A stretch of 64,000 nucleotides of DNA from Cereibacter sphaeroides (GCA_003243455.1 QFQS01000001.1:1922001-1986000), one strand, 5' to 3'. Positions 24,565 through 34,129 are shown, counted from the stretch's first letter. Numbers and translations are program-made. The notes: generated by a model from the letters alone, not told the origin.

Positions 24565-26166
24565 TCACTCTGCCGGCACGCCGGAGGGCGATTCCGTTTT
24601 CGGTTCACCCGCCCGGGCCGTCATCCACAGGTTCCAGCACATGATGACGCCTCCGGCCAGGTAGAGCACTCCGCCAAGCGCGCGCACCACATACATCGGG
24701 AACATCGCGGCGACCGTGTCGGCAAAAGCGTTGACCAGGAAGCCGTTCGCATCGACCTCGCGCCACATCAGGCCCTGCATGATGCCCGCCACCCACATGG
24801 CCGAGGCGTAAAGGACGATCCCGATGGTCGCGAGCCAGAAGTGCCAGCTTACCGCCGACAGGCTATAAAGCCGCTCGCGATGCCAGAGCTTCGGCACAAG
24901 GAAGTACAGCGCGCCAAAGGTGATCATGCCGTTCCAGCCAAGCGCCCCGGAATGGACGTGCCCGATGGTCCAGTCTGTATAATGCGACAGCGAGTTGACG
25001 GCGCGGATCGACATCATCGGCCCCTCGAAGGTCGACATGCCGTAGAACCCGATTGCCACCACCATCATGCGCAGCACCGGGTCGGTGCGCAGCTTGTCCC
25101 AGGCGCCCGACAGCGTCATCAGGCCGTTGATCATCCCGCCCCAGGACGGCATCCACAGCATGATCGAGAACACCATGCCCAGCGTCGAGGCCCAGTCGGG
25201 CAGTGCGGTATAGTGCAGGTGGTGCGGACCGGCCCAGATATACAGAAAGATCAGCGCCCAGAAGTGGATGATCGACAGCTTATAGGAATAGACCGGCCGA
25301 TCCGCCTGCTTGGGCACGAAGTAGTACATCATGCCCAGGAAACCCGCAGTCAGGAAGAAGCCAACCGCGTTGTGGCCATACCACCACTGGACCATCGCAT
25401 CCTGAACGCCCGAAAAGAGCTGGACGGATTTGGACCCGAATATCGACACCGGGACCGAGAGGTTGTTGATCACATGCAGCATCGCGACGGTCACGATGAA
25501 GGCCAGGTAGAACCAGTTCGCGACGTAGATGTGCGGCTCTTTCCGCCTGATGATCGTCCCAAGAAACACGGCAAGGTAGGCAAGCCAGACAATCGTCAGC
25601 CAGATATCCACATACCATTCGGGTTCCGCGTATTCCTTGGATTGCGTCGCACCCAGCAGATAGCCCGTCGCCGCCAGGACGATGAACAGGTTATAGCCCC
25701 AGAACACGAACCAGGCCATGTTTCCGCCCCACAACCGGGCGGCGCATGTGCGCTGGACGACATAGAAGGAAGTGGCGATCAGAGCGTTGCCGCCAAAGGC
25801 GAAAATCACCGCGGATGTGTGCAGTGGCCGAAGTCGGCCAAAGTTTCCGAATGGTTCGGCCCAGGTGAAATTCAGCGCCGGGAAGGCCAGCTGGAAAGCG
25901 ATGAAGGTGCCGACAAGAAACCCGACGACGCCCCAGAACCCCGTGGCCATGACGCCATAGCGCACAACCCCGTCCATGTATTCGGACTGGTCCGCCGGAG
26001 GCAGCTCCTCGTCGATCCGGCGCAGAACCCACAGGAACATGCCGCCCGCGATCAGCATGATCAGCATGGCATGGACCATGTAGGAAAGATCACGGGCATA
26101 GTTCGCAGCGACCGCCGCAAAAACGGTGATCAGACCCAGGGCGACAAGCTTCAGATAAGTCAACAT
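24565..26166 (-). CDS. ccoN: cbb3-type cytochrome c oxidase subunit I CcoN
   Basis: Catalytic heme-copper oxidase subunit, 533 aa from ATG 26166, with about 12 or more membrane helices. Conserved landmarks include HTSAVIFAFGGNAL (low-spin heme His), WWYGHNAVGFFLTAGFLG (Cu-B region and the cross-linked Tyr), WAGPHHLHYTALPDW (Cu-B His pair) and TDWTIGHVHSGALGWNG (heme-ligand His pair). It reduces O2 at high affinity and pumps protons, supporting microaerobic respiration. It is the first gene of the ccoNOQP unit. In relatives the operon is under FnrL/RegA control; no canonical FNR box was found upstream here. Confidence 0.97.
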   Translation of the reverse strand: MLTYLKLVALGLITVFAAVAANYARDLSYMVHAMLIMLIAGGMFLWVLRRIDEELPPADQSEYMDGVVRYGVMATGFWGVVGFLVGTFIAFQLAFPALNFTWAEPFGNFGRLRPLHTSAVIFAFGGNALIATSFYVVQRTCAARLWGGNMAWFVFWGYNLFIVLAATGYLLGATQSKEYAEPEWYVDIWLTIVWLAYLAVFLGTIIRRKEPHIYVANWFYLAFIVTVAMLHVINNLSVPVSIFGSKSVQLFSGVQDAMVQWWYGHNAVGFFLTAGFLGMMYYFVPKQADRPVYSYKLSIIHFWALIFLYIWAGPHHLHYTALPDWASTLGMVFSIMLWMPSWGGMINGLMTLSGAWDKLRTDPVLRMMVVAIGFYGMSTFEGPMMSIRAVNSLSHYTDWTIGHVHSGALGWNGMITFGALYFLVPKLWHRERLYSLSAVSWHFWLATIGIVLYASAMWVAGIMQGLMWREVDANGFLVNAFADTVAAMFPMYVVRALGGVLYLAGGVIMCWNLWMTARAGEPKTESPSGVPAE

Positions 26167-26459
26167 GCGCCGGCTTTCCTTCTCAGTTGATGGCCAGCCC
26201 GGCACCCCTTCGCGCGCATCCGGGAGTCGAGTGGCCCCTGCCTCACCAAATCGTGAGGCGAAAGCGCAGCCCGGTCAATGCGGCAGAAAATCCACTTGCG
26301 TGCCAAAGAAGGATTTGCTGAATGGGGCGGCTTCCGATTTCCGGAGACTTGGAAAACAGGCAGGTGCCGTCGGATTTCCAGCACTCGACGGGCGTTTTGA
26401 CAAAAATACACAATTGTTTTCAATAGGTAACACGTCAGGCAAACAGCCCCAGATACCGG
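26167..26459. promoter_or_regulatory. ccoN upstream region with inverted repeat
   Basis: A 293-bp noncoding stretch between the glycosyltransferase stop and ccoN. It holds a perfect 7-bp inverted repeat with a 6-nt spacer at 26240-26259 (GCCTCAC and GTGAGGC), 74-93 bp before the ccoN start, and an AT-rich block at about 26394-26440. No TTGAT-N4-ATCAA FNR-type box was found on reading either strand. No U-tract follows the repeat, so it looks more like an operator than a terminator. Confidence 0.4.
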
Positions 26460-27689
26460 TCAGCCTGTCCTTGGCCCGTGCCGCTCGACAAAGGCAATCA
26501 TTCTCGGAAGGCAGTCCGACAGGGCGAAACGCGCCTCAACCGTCTTACGCGCCGCCTTCCGAAGCGCGACGAACCGACGCGGCTGGGCCAGCGCATCGGT
26601 CAAGGCGCGCGACCACGCGGGAACATCGAAGAAGTCGATGAGTCGGCCATTTACCCCGTCCTCGATCACTTCCCTGACCGGCGCCGTGTCAGACCCGATA
26701 ACCAGCGCACCCGCCGCCATGGCCTCCAGCATCGACCAGCTAAGGACGAAGGGATAGGTCAGATAGGCATGCGCCGCACTGACTTGCATCAGCCGCACGA
26801 AGCTGTCGTGCGGCACCTTTCCCACGAAATGCACGCGGTTCAGATCCAGGCGACCGGCGACCTCATCAAGGAAAATCTGCTTCCAGCTTTCGCCCCCTTT
26901 CGGCAAAGGCCCATAGCTGACGCCATCCCCACCCACGATCACGACCTGCGCGGCAGGCCGGGCCTTCAGCACATCGGGCAGTGCGCGAAGGAAAGTGTGA
27001 TAGCCGCGATACGGCTCCAGGTTCCGGTTGACGAAGGTGATGACCTCATCCCCCGCTGCCAGAACCTTGCCGGATGGCAGGGCGAAGGTCGCAGCCGGAT
27101 CGGGGCGCACCATATCTGTATCCACCCCGTCGTGGATCACCTCGATCATCGGGCGCAGGGCGGGGGGAAAGGTCGACGCCTGCCACTCGGTCGGTGCGAC
27201 CGCCGCATCGGCATGAAGCATCGCCTGCCCCAGATGCGCCGCCCGCCCCTGCGCGATCATCGTCAGGTCAAGCGAGGGCGTCTGGAACTCCGGGTCAAAG
27301 CCTGCGTCGCGACCCACGCCCCGATAGTAGAATTCGGCATAGATCAGGAGTTTCGCCTCTGGCCAGACTTCCTTGAGAAACAGCGTTTCACCCCAGCCGG
27401 AATGCCCAACGATCACATCCGGATAGTATCCCTGCTGGTCACGCAATTGGGCGGCAGCGCGGGCCGCCACCACGCCCCTGTCAGTCATCGTCGTATAGGT
27501 GCGCCCCACCCGCGTATCCTTCGGCTCGACCTTCGGCGGGTCGAAACGATAGCGCACGACGGGAATGGCCGAGGGCCGTTTGTTGCCGGCATCCGTCAAC
27601 GCCAGGCATTCATGTCCGCGGGCGGCCAAAGCTGGCGCCAGACGCAGAAACTGGCCGGGGAAGTTCTGATGCACGAAAAGGATCTTCAC
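26460..27689 (-). CDS. Glycosyltransferase family 4 protein
   Basis: A 409-aa GT-B fold glycosyltransferase. The start was set at GTG 27689 because GGAG lies about 6 nt upstream and translation there begins VKILFVHQNFPGQF, a typical GT4 N-terminus; the frame extends to 27833 inside the ABC gene. The C-terminal half has NRNLEPYRGYHTFLRALP (about 223-240), VIVGGDGVSYG, and SWSMLEAMAAGALVIGSDTAPVREVI (about 332-357) with the nucleotide-sugar-binding Glu residues. The acceptor is unknown. It lies 28 nt after the yejF-like gene, so it appears to be cotranscribed with the transporter. Confidence 0.85.
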   Translation of the reverse strand: MKILFVHQNFPGQFLRLAPALAARGHECLALTDAGNKRPSAIPVVRYRFDPPKVEPKDTRVGRTYTTMTDRGVVAARAAAQLRDQQGYYPDVIVGHSGWGETLFLKEVWPEAKLLIYAEFYYRGVGRDAGFDPEFQTPSLDLTMIAQGRAAHLGQAMLHADAAVAPTEWQASTFPPALRPMIEVIHDGVDTDMVRPDPAATFALPSGKVLAAGDEVITFVNRNLEPYRGYHTFLRALPDVLKARPAAQVVIVGGDGVSYGPLPKGGESWKQIFLDEVAGRLDLNRVHFVGKVPHDSFVRLMQVSAAHAYLTYPFVLSWSMLEAMAAGALVIGSDTAPVREVIEDGVNGRLIDFFDVPAWSRALTDALAQPRRFVALRKAARKTVEARFALSDCLPRMIAFVERHGPRTG

Positions 27690-27717
27690 GCCCGGCTCCG
27701 CTACCAACGGTAGCCGA

Positions 27718-29328
27718 TCATGCCCCGGAGGATGCGGGTTCGGCCAGCCCGAAAGCAGCCGCCAGCAGCGCCCGCGTATATTCCTGCTGCGGGTGATCGA
27801 AGACCTGGGCCCCCTCGCCCGCCTCGACCACATCGCCGTCCTTCATCACCATGACCTTGTGCGCCAAAGCGCGCACCACGCGCAGGTCGTGACTGATGAA
27901 GACAAAGGCCAGCCCCCATTTGCGCTGCAACTCGCGCAAAAGTTCGACGATCTGGACCTGCACCGTCATATCCAGCGCAGAGGTTGGCTCGTCCAGCACG
28001 ACCAGCTTCGGTCGCAGGATCATCGCCCGCGCGATGGCGATACGCTGGCGTTGCCCGCCCGAGAATTCATGCGGGTAGCGTCCCATCGCGGCGGGGTCCA
28101 GGCCGACCTCGGTCATGATATCCGCAACCATCTCGCGCTGATCGCGACCGCGTTCCACGCCGTGAACGCCAAGGCCCTCCGCGATGATCTCTTGCACCGT
28201 CATACGGGGCGACAGGCTGCCGAACGGATCCTGGAACACGATCTGCAAATCCCGGCGCAGATCGCGCATGGCGCGACCCTTCCGGCCCTGCAGATTCTGC
28301 CCAAGGAAGACGACCGGCCCTGTCGATTGCACCAACCGCAGGATGGCCAGCGCCAGCGTCGTCTTGCCGGAACCGCTTTCGCCGACGACGCCGAGCGTCT
28401 CTCCGGCACGAACCGAAACGCTGGCGTCGTTCACCGCCTTCACATGACCAACCACCTGACGCAGGAAGCCACGATGGATCGGGAACCAGACGCGCAAGTG
28501 TTCGGTACGCAAGACCTCGGGCGCATCCAGCGGCACCGGATCGGGCCGGCCCTTTGGCTCTGCCGCCAGCAGTTTCTGTGTGTAGGGATGCTTTGGCGCA
28601 GCGAATATCTCGGCCGCCGGCCCCTGCTCCACGATCTGCCCGCCCTGCATCACGCAGACCCGGTCCGCGATACGCCGCACCACGCCGAGGTCATGGGTGA
28701 TGAACAGAAGGCTCAAGCCTTCACGTTCCTTCAGTTCGGCCAGCAGCGACAAAATCTGCGCCTGAATGGTCACGTCCAGTGCCGTCGTCGGCTCATCCGC
28801 AATCAGCAGGTCCGGTCCATTGGCCAACGCCATGGCGATCATCACCCGCTGCCGCTGGCCGCCCGATAGCTGATGCGGATAGGCGCCAAGACGACTCTCG
28901 GCCTCACGGATGCCGACCTTATGCAGCAACTCCAGTATCCGCGCCCGCGCAGCGGCCCCGGTCAACCCCTGGTGCAGTTCCAGGCTCTCGCCGATCTGCC
29001 GCTCGATCGTGTGCAGCGGGTTCAGGCTCGTCATCGGCTCCTGGAAGATCAGGCTGATGTCGTTGCCACGCACAGCGTGCAGCTTGGCGGCATTCGCGCC
29101 CACCATTTCCTCACCGTTATAGCGCACCGATCCTGAGACCTGCGCACTGTCGGGCAAAAGCGAGACGGTGGACAGCGCCGTCACCGACTTGCCCGACCCG
29201 CTTTCGCCCACCAGCGCAACCGTCTCGCCCCGGTTGACGGCAAAGCTCACGCCCTTCACCGCCTCGACCAGCTTGCCGTCCTGAGCGAACCGCACGACCA
29301 GATCGCGCACCTCCAGCACAGCGGTCAT
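27718..29328 (-). CDS. yejF: ABC transporter ATP-binding protein, YejF-like (two ABC domains)
   Basis: A 536-aa fused double ATPase powering the YejABE importer. The first domain has Walker A GESGSGKSV (about 38-46), signature LSGGQRQRV and Walker B LLIADEPTTALD. The second has Walker A GESGSGKTT (about 316-324), signature FSGGQRQRI and LVVLDEPTSALD. The linker carries the oligopeptide/dipeptide-family region. YejABEF imports peptides and, in E. coli, microcin C-type antibiotics. The start overlaps the permease gene yejE by 4 nt. Both sites look catalytically intact. Confidence 0.93.
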   Translation of the reverse strand: MTAVLEVRDLVVRFAQDGKLVEAVKGVSFAVNRGETVALVGESGSGKSVTALSTVSLLPDSAQVSGSVRYNGEEMVGANAAKLHAVRGNDISLIFQEPMTSLNPLHTIERQIGESLELHQGLTGAAARARILELLHKVGIREAESRLGAYPHQLSGGQRQRVMIAMALANGPDLLIADEPTTALDVTIQAQILSLLAELKEREGLSLLFITHDLGVVRRIADRVCVMQGGQIVEQGPAAEIFAAPKHPYTQKLLAAEPKGRPDPVPLDAPEVLRTEHLRVWFPIHRGFLRQVVGHVKAVNDASVSVRAGETLGVVGESGSGKTTLALAILRLVQSTGPVVFLGQNLQGRKGRAMRDLRRDLQIVFQDPFGSLSPRMTVQEIIAEGLGVHGVERGRDQREMVADIMTEVGLDPAAMGRYPHEFSGGQRQRIAIARAMILRPKLVVLDEPTSALDMTVQVQIVELLRELQRKWGLAFVFISHDLRVVRALAHKVMVMKDGDVVEAGEGAQVFDHPQQEYTRALLAAAFGLAEPASSGA

Positions 29329-30437
29329 CGGAAGGTCTTTCGCGGATCGAAGGCGTCGCGCACGCCCTCGAAGATGAACACCATCAGGCTCAGCATCACC
29401 GCGAAAACGGTGAAGGCCGTAAAGCCCAGCCAGGGCGCCTGCAGGTTCTGCTTTGCCTGTAGTGTCAGTTCTCCCAGCGAGGGCGAGGATGAGGGCAGCC
29501 CGAACCCCAGAAAGTCCAGAACCGCCAGCGAACCGATGGTGCCGGTGATGATGAAAGGCAGCATGGTCAGCGTCGCCACCATGGCATTTGGCAACACATG
29601 GCGGAACATGATGACCCTGTCAGGAACGCCCAGAGCGCGTGCCGCGCGGACATATTCAAAATTCCGCGCCCTAAGGAATTCGGCCCTGACCACCCCGACC
29701 AAGGCCGTCCAGCCGAACAGCACCATCAGCGCAACCAGCAGCCAGAAGTTCATCCGCCAGATCGCCGCAACGATGATGATGACGTAAAGGCTGGGGGTGG
29801 ACCCCCACAACTCGATGATCCGCTGAAAGGCAAGGTCGGTCAGCCCGCCGAAATAGCCCTGCACCGCCCCAGCTGTGATACCAAGCACCGAGGTGAGGAC
29901 GGTCACGATCAGCGCGAAGGACACCGCCAGCCGAAAGCCATAGATGACCCGCGCCAGCACGTCGCGCGCCGTATCGTCCGTTCCCAGCCAATGCGCGGCA
30001 TCGGGTGCCGAGGGCGCAGCGCCCTGAATATCGTTCACCGTGTCAAAGCTGTAGGGGATCGGCGGCCAGATCATCCAGCCGCGCTGCACGGGTTCGCCCG
30101 CCGCCGTTCCGCTGGCGCGCACCTCGGCCATCACGCCTTCGGGATCGTCCCAGCAGGCCTCCGCCCCGCCGGCCACGATCAGGCACTGAACCTCGGGGTC
30201 GCGATAGACCGCCTCGGTCTGGAAATCGCCGCCAAAGGCCGTCTCGGGATAGAAGCGGAAAATGGGCGTGTAGTAGCCACCCTGAAACTGCACCAGCAGC
30301 GGCTTGTCGTTCGCCAGAAGCTCGGCGAACAGCGACACGATGAACAGGACCAAAAACACCAGCAGCGCCCAATAGGCGCGCCGGTTGGCTCGAAAATTGC
30401 GCCACCGGCGCTGGTTAAGGGGCGAGAGCCGCATCAT
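29325..30437 (-). CDS. yejE: ABC transporter permease, YejE-like
   Basis: Inner-membrane permease, 370 aa. An N-terminal helix after RRWRNFRANRRAYWALLVFLVLF is followed by a large extracytoplasmic insertion (about residues 55-155), typical of YejE. The MetI-like transmembrane domain then includes the coupling-helix EAA region RAARALGVPDRVIMFRHVLPNAM (about 258-280). It forms the channel with YejB. The stop overlaps yejF by 4 nt and the start overlaps the yejB stop by 4 nt. Confidence 0.93.
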   Translation of the reverse strand: MMRLSPLNQRRWRNFRANRRAYWALLVFLVLFIVSLFAELLANDKPLLVQFQGGYYTPIFRFYPETAFGGDFQTEAVYRDPEVQCLIVAGGAEACWDDPEGVMAEVRASGTAAGEPVQRGWMIWPPIPYSFDTVNDIQGAAPSAPDAAHWLGTDDTARDVLARVIYGFRLAVSFALIVTVLTSVLGITAGAVQGYFGGLTDLAFQRIIELWGSTPSLYVIIIVAAIWRMNFWLLVALMVLFGWTALVGVVRAEFLRARNFEYVRAARALGVPDRVIMFRHVLPNAMVATLTMLPFIITGTIGSLAVLDFLGFGLPSSSPSLGELTLQAKQNLQAPWLGFTAFTVFAVMLSLMVFIFEGVRDAFDPRKTFR

Positions 30438-31519
30438 CCGCGTCGCTCGAAGTCAATACGGGGGTCGATCCAGACATACATCAGGTCCGACAACAGCCCC
30501 ATCAGCAGGCCCATGAGGCCAAAGAAGAACAGCGTGCCGAAGATCACCGGATAGTCGCGTGACACAGCCGCCTCGAACCCCAGCCGACCAAGACCGTCCA
30601 GCGAAAAGATCGTCTCGATGATCAGCGACCCGCCGAAGAAGATGCTGACAAAGACGCTGGGAAAGCCCGCGATGACGATCAGCATCGCGTTGCGAAAGAC
30701 GTGGCCATACAGCACCCGGCCCTCGGACAGGCCCTTGGCGCGGGCGGTCATCACGTATTGCTTGCGTATCTCTTCCAGAAAGCTGTTCTTGGTCAGCAAG
30801 GTCAGCGTCGCAAAGGCCGCGATGGTCGAGGCGATGACCGGCAAGGTGATGTGCCAGAAATAGTCGGCAATCCGGGCGGGCCACGACAGCTGATCCCAGT
30901 TGTCCGAAGTCAGCCCGCGCAGCGGGAACCATTGCCAGTAGGACCCGCCCGCGAACAGCACCAGAAGCAGGATGGCGAACAGGAAGCCGGGAATCGCATA
31001 GCCCACTATGATCGCGCCGCTGGTCCAGTTGTCGAATGGCGTGCCGTCCCGCACCGCCTTGCGGATGCCCAGCGGAATCGAGACCAGATAGGCGATCAGC
31101 GTCGACCACAGCCCCAGCGAGATCGACACCGGCATCTTTTCCAGCACCAGATCGACGACCGAGATCGACCGGAAATAGCTCTGTCCGAAGTCAAACCGCA
31201 TGTAGTTCCACATCATGTCGAGGAACCGCTGCAGCGGCGGCTTGTCGAAACCGAACTGCTTTTCCAGATCGGCGATGAACTCGGGCGGCAAGCCGCGCGA
31301 TCCGATATAGCGCTCGTCTCCGCCGCCCGTCGCTTCGGGCATACCTGCGTCACCGCCGCCGGAGATATTCTGGAACGCGTCGCCGCCGCCTTCCAGCCGC
31401 GCCAGCACCTGCTCAATGGGGCCGCCCGGCACGAACTGCGTCAGGGTGAAGTTGATCACCATGATCCCGACCAGCGTCGGGATGATCAGGATCAGGCGCC
31501 GAAGAACATAGGCAAGCAT
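30434..31519 (-). CDS. yejB: ABC transporter permease, YejB-like
   Basis: Inner-membrane permease, 361 aa. It begins MLAYVLRRLILIIPTLVGIM, the usual OppB/DppB N-terminal helix, and carries a Gly-rich periplasmic loop (about residues 44-75, GGGDAFQNISGGGDAG and so on) before FGQSYFRSISVVDLVLEKMP. The MetI domain EAA region is MTARAKGLSEGRVLYGHVFRNA near 255-276. It partners YejE. One base separates it from the yejA stop. Confidence 0.93.
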   Translation of the reverse strand: MLAYVLRRLILIIPTLVGIMVINFTLTQFVPGGPIEQVLARLEGGGDAFQNISGGGDAGMPEATGGGDERYIGSRGLPPEFIADLEKQFGFDKPPLQRFLDMMWNYMRFDFGQSYFRSISVVDLVLEKMPVSISLGLWSTLIAYLVSIPLGIRKAVRDGTPFDNWTSGAIIVGYAIPGFLFAILLLVLFAGGSYWQWFPLRGLTSDNWDQLSWPARIADYFWHITLPVIASTIAAFATLTLLTKNSFLEEIRKQYVMTARAKGLSEGRVLYGHVFRNAMLIVIAGFPSVFVSIFFGGSLIIETIFSLDGLGRLGFEAAVSRDYPVIFGTLFFFGLMGLLMGLLSDLMYVWIDPRIDFERRG

Positions 31520-31520
31520 G

Positions 31521-33419
31521 TCAGCGCAATGCGCCTTCCGATTTCAGCCGCGAAAGCCTGTCCTGATCGACCCACCACAAACCGTCACCGCGCGAATAGG
31601 GCGGCTGTTGCGGCGGTTGGCCGAACACATCCCAGTAGGCGACCAGATACTTGCCGCTGTACCAGTTCGGGACCCAGATTTTCTTGGACCGCAGAACGCG
31701 GTCCAGCGCCTTGACCCGCGCATCAAGCTGTTCCCGACTCTTCGCCTCGATCACCCGCTCCACCAGCGCATCCACCACCGGGTCCTTCAGACCCGTAAGG
31801 TTGGCCGAATCCTTCGTATCGGCCGCCTCGCTTGTAAAAAGCTGGCGCAGCTCCAGCGATGGGCTGAACGACATGACAAAGCGCGTCGGGATGATGTCGT
31901 ATTCGAAATCCTTCTGGCGCTGCTGCATCTGCGCCGAGTCGACCAGCGAGAACCGGGCGTCGATCCCCAGCCGTTTCAGGTTGGCGACATAAGGGTCAAG
32001 CACGCGCGCCATGGACTGTGCATCGTCGATGAAGTCGATCGACAGCACCTCGCCCTTGGCATTGCGCCGCAATCCGTCAGGCCCGACCGGCCAGCCCGCC
32101 TCATCCAGCAACGCGGATGCCTTGCGCATGTTGCCACGGTCCAGTTGGCTCTTGCCGCTTACCGGCGGTTCATAGGGCGGTTCGGTAAAGATTTCGGGCG
32201 GCAGCTGGTCGCGGAATTCTTCCAGTACCGCCAGTTCCTCGCCCTCCGGCACACCTTCCGCCTGCATTTTCGAATTTTCAAAGAAGCTGTCGGTGCGCTG
32301 GTAAAGGCCATAGAACAGCGTCTCGTTCGTCCATTCGAAGTTGAACATCAACCCGATGGCTTCGCGAACGCGCGGATCCTGGAACTTCTCGCGCCGCAGG
32401 TTGAACCAGAACCCCTGCGCCCCCGACGGCGTATTGTCGTCCAGTTCCGCCTTCTTGACCCAACCCTTGTCCAGCGCGGGGAAATTATACCCCGTCGCCC
32501 AGATCAGCGAAGAAAACTCCTGCTGGAACAGATAGTTGCCGACCTTGAACGCCTCGAAAGCCGCTGTGGTGTCGGCAAAGTATTCGTAGACATAGCAGTC
32601 GAAATTCGACATTCCGACGCTGACCGGCAGGTCCTTGCCCCAGTAGTCCGGGTTGCGGCAGTATTCGATCGACCGGCCCGGATCGACGCGCTTGACCAGA
32701 TAGGCGCCAGAACCGACCGGAGGCGTCAGGCCTGACTGCGAGAAATCCACCGTATCGTAATAATGCTTGGGCAGGATCGCCAGGCCGCCCGCAAGGTCAG
32801 GCAGGTCTCGTGTCGCCGCCCCTTCCCGAAACGTAAACTTCACCCGGTGCGTATCCAGCGCCTCGACCTTTTCGATATCCTTGAGCGTGATCTTGTAGGT
32901 CGGCGTCCCCTTGTCGCGCAGCACGTTGACAGTGAACACCACGTCCTCGGCGGTGATCGGCTCTCCATCCGAAAACTTCGCCTCGGGCCGCATGTTGAAG
33001 ATCACCCAGCTTCGATCCTCCGGGTATTCCAGACTTTCCGCGATCAGCCCGTAAGAGCTTTCCGGCTCATCGGGCGACCCGGTCAGCAAGCTGTCGTATA
33101 ACAACCCCAGCCCCTGCGCCGGTTCGCCCTTCAGGATGAAGGCATTCAGGCTGTCGAAGGTCTGGCTGGCCCCGGTGCCGCGAAACGACATGGTGCCGCC
33201 CTGCGGCGCATCCGGGTTCACAAAGTCGAAATTCTTGAAGTCGGCCGGATATTTCAGATCGCCGAAGGTCGAGATGCCGTGCGACTTGATGATCGTCTGG
33301 CCCCGCGCCGGACCGATTGCAGCAAGCATTGCGATGACCAGACCGAAGGCCAGACCCATGTGCAGCGAACGGCCCCGGATCACGGCGGCTCCGGCGGCGG
33401 CGCTGCGTCGGTCAGTCAT
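31521..33419 (-). CDS. yejA: Extracellular solute-binding protein, YejA-like (SBP family 5)
   Basis: Periplasmic binding protein, 632 aa, first gene of the yejABEF-glycosyltransferase operon. A signal peptide covers about residues 1-41 (basic N-terminus, hydrophobic MGLAFGLVIAMLAAIG, cleavage near ARG-QT). The family 5 pattern is clear: HGISTFGDLKYPADFKNFDFVNPDAPQGG, the WVIFNMRPEAKFSDGEPITAEDVVF motif near 140-164 and GSGAYLVKRVDPG near 238. Such proteins bind oligopeptides; E. coli YejA delivers microcin C. The ligand here is unknown. Confidence 0.93.
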   Translation of the reverse strand: MTDRRSAAAGAAVIRGRSLHMGLAFGLVIAMLAAIGPARGQTIIKSHGISTFGDLKYPADFKNFDFVNPDAPQGGTMSFRGTGASQTFDSLNAFILKGEPAQGLGLLYDSLLTGSPDEPESSYGLIAESLEYPEDRSWVIFNMRPEAKFSDGEPITAEDVVFTVNVLRDKGTPTYKITLKDIEKVEALDTHRVKFTFREGAATRDLPDLAGGLAILPKHYYDTVDFSQSGLTPPVGSGAYLVKRVDPGRSIEYCRNPDYWGKDLPVSVGMSNFDCYVYEYFADTTAAFEAFKVGNYLFQQEFSSLIWATGYNFPALDKGWVKKAELDDNTPSGAQGFWFNLRREKFQDPRVREAIGLMFNFEWTNETLFYGLYQRTDSFFENSKMQAEGVPEGEELAVLEEFRDQLPPEIFTEPPYEPPVSGKSQLDRGNMRKASALLDEAGWPVGPDGLRRNAKGEVLSIDFIDDAQSMARVLDPYVANLKRLGIDARFSLVDSAQMQQRQKDFEYDIIPTRFVMSFSPSLELRQLFTSEAADTKDSANLTGLKDPVVDALVERVIEAKSREQLDARVKALDRVLRSKKIWVPNWYSGKYLVAYWDVFGQPPQQPPYSRGDGLWWVDQDRLSRLKSEGALR

Positions 33420-33552
33420 GCGGTATTCCCCAAGTCACCGGACCATCTCTCGCGGCCCCTTTGGGCGACTATTTTACCGGAACGGTCCCTTTGTCGATGG
33501 GCGATGTCGTTTTGGGCCGAAAGGTCGCGCGCTTGTGTCCGTTCGTCAGGCG

Positions 33553-33585
33553 AAAAAGACAAAGGCCGCCCCACAGGACGGCCTT
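33553..33585 (-). terminator. Rho-independent terminator after cycM
   Basis: Read on the minus strand, 33585-33562 forms a 7-bp perfect GC-rich stem (AAGGCCG paired with CGGCCTT, 10-nt loop), followed by TGTCTTTTT. It begins 23 nt after the cycM stop and fits a rho-independent terminator. On the plus strand there is no comparable T-tract. Confidence 0.75.
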
Positions 33586-33607
33586 CAATTCATCGAAATG
33601 CCCGGCG

Positions 33608-34129
33608 TTACTGCTTTTGCGTCTCAAGCCAGGCGATCAGATTGGCGCGGTCCTGCACTTTGGGCAAGCCTGCAAAACTCATCTTCGTGCCCGGAATTGC
33701 GGCTTTTGGGTTGGTCAGGAATTCGTTCAACGCTTCGGGAGTCCAGGCCTGGCCTTTGTGCGAGGCCATCGCATCGGAATAGGCGAATCCCGGCACCGCA
33801 GCATGCTCACGCCCCACGACGCCATCCAGATGCGGGCCGGTTCCGTTGGTGCCGTCGACCTTGTGGCAGGCCTTGCACTTGGCGAAAACCTTTTCGCCAG
33901 CCACAGGATCGGCCGAGGCCATCACCTCTTCAAAGCTTGGGCCGGCCTCTGCTTCGCCAGCACCGGCAGCAGCGCCGGTATCTATCGTATAGGCTTGCGT
34001 CTCTCCGCTATGTTCTCCGCCGCCCTCGGCGGAGAAGAGCAGGCCACCGGCAAAACCGATCAGCAGAAAGACCAGTAGCGACCCGCAGAGCGCGCCGATG
34101 GCTTTGGTGAATGTCATTGTATCGAGCAT
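33608..34129 (-). CDS. cycM: Membrane-anchored cytochrome c552 (CycM type)
   Basis: A 173-aa class I cytochrome c that carries electrons from the bc1 complex to terminal oxidases at the membrane. ATG 34129 gives MLDTMTFTKAIGAL, which matches the N-terminus of Paracoccus CycM from memory. A single helix (about 9-31) anchors the protein, followed by an acidic, Ala/Gly-rich linker (about 34-65) and the cytochrome domain with CKACH (85-89) and a Met ligand in PGTKMSFAGL. The longer frame to 34636 lies under pheA. It ends in a strong terminator. Confidence 0.93.
   Translation of the reverse strand: MLDTMTFTKAIGALCGSLLVFLLIGFAGGLLFSAEGGGEHSGETQAYTIDTGAAAGAGEAEAGPSFEEVMASADPVAGEKVFAKCKACHKVDGTNGTGPHLDGVVGREHAAVPGFAYSDAMASHKGQAWTPEALNEFLTNPKAAIPGTKMSFAGLPKVQDRANLIAWLETQKQ

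Noticed and set aside
24529..26190. Long 553-aa open frame on the plus strand
   Set aside because: It lies antisense to ccoN and ccoO over nearly its whole length and its product is His/Arg/Asp-rich with no recognisable domain; GC-rich third positions create such shadow frames.
26397..26425. TTGACA with a 17-nt spacer on the plus strand as a promoter
   Set aside because: The -10 position reads TCAATA, which matches the consensus poorly, and there is no plus-strand gene downstream.
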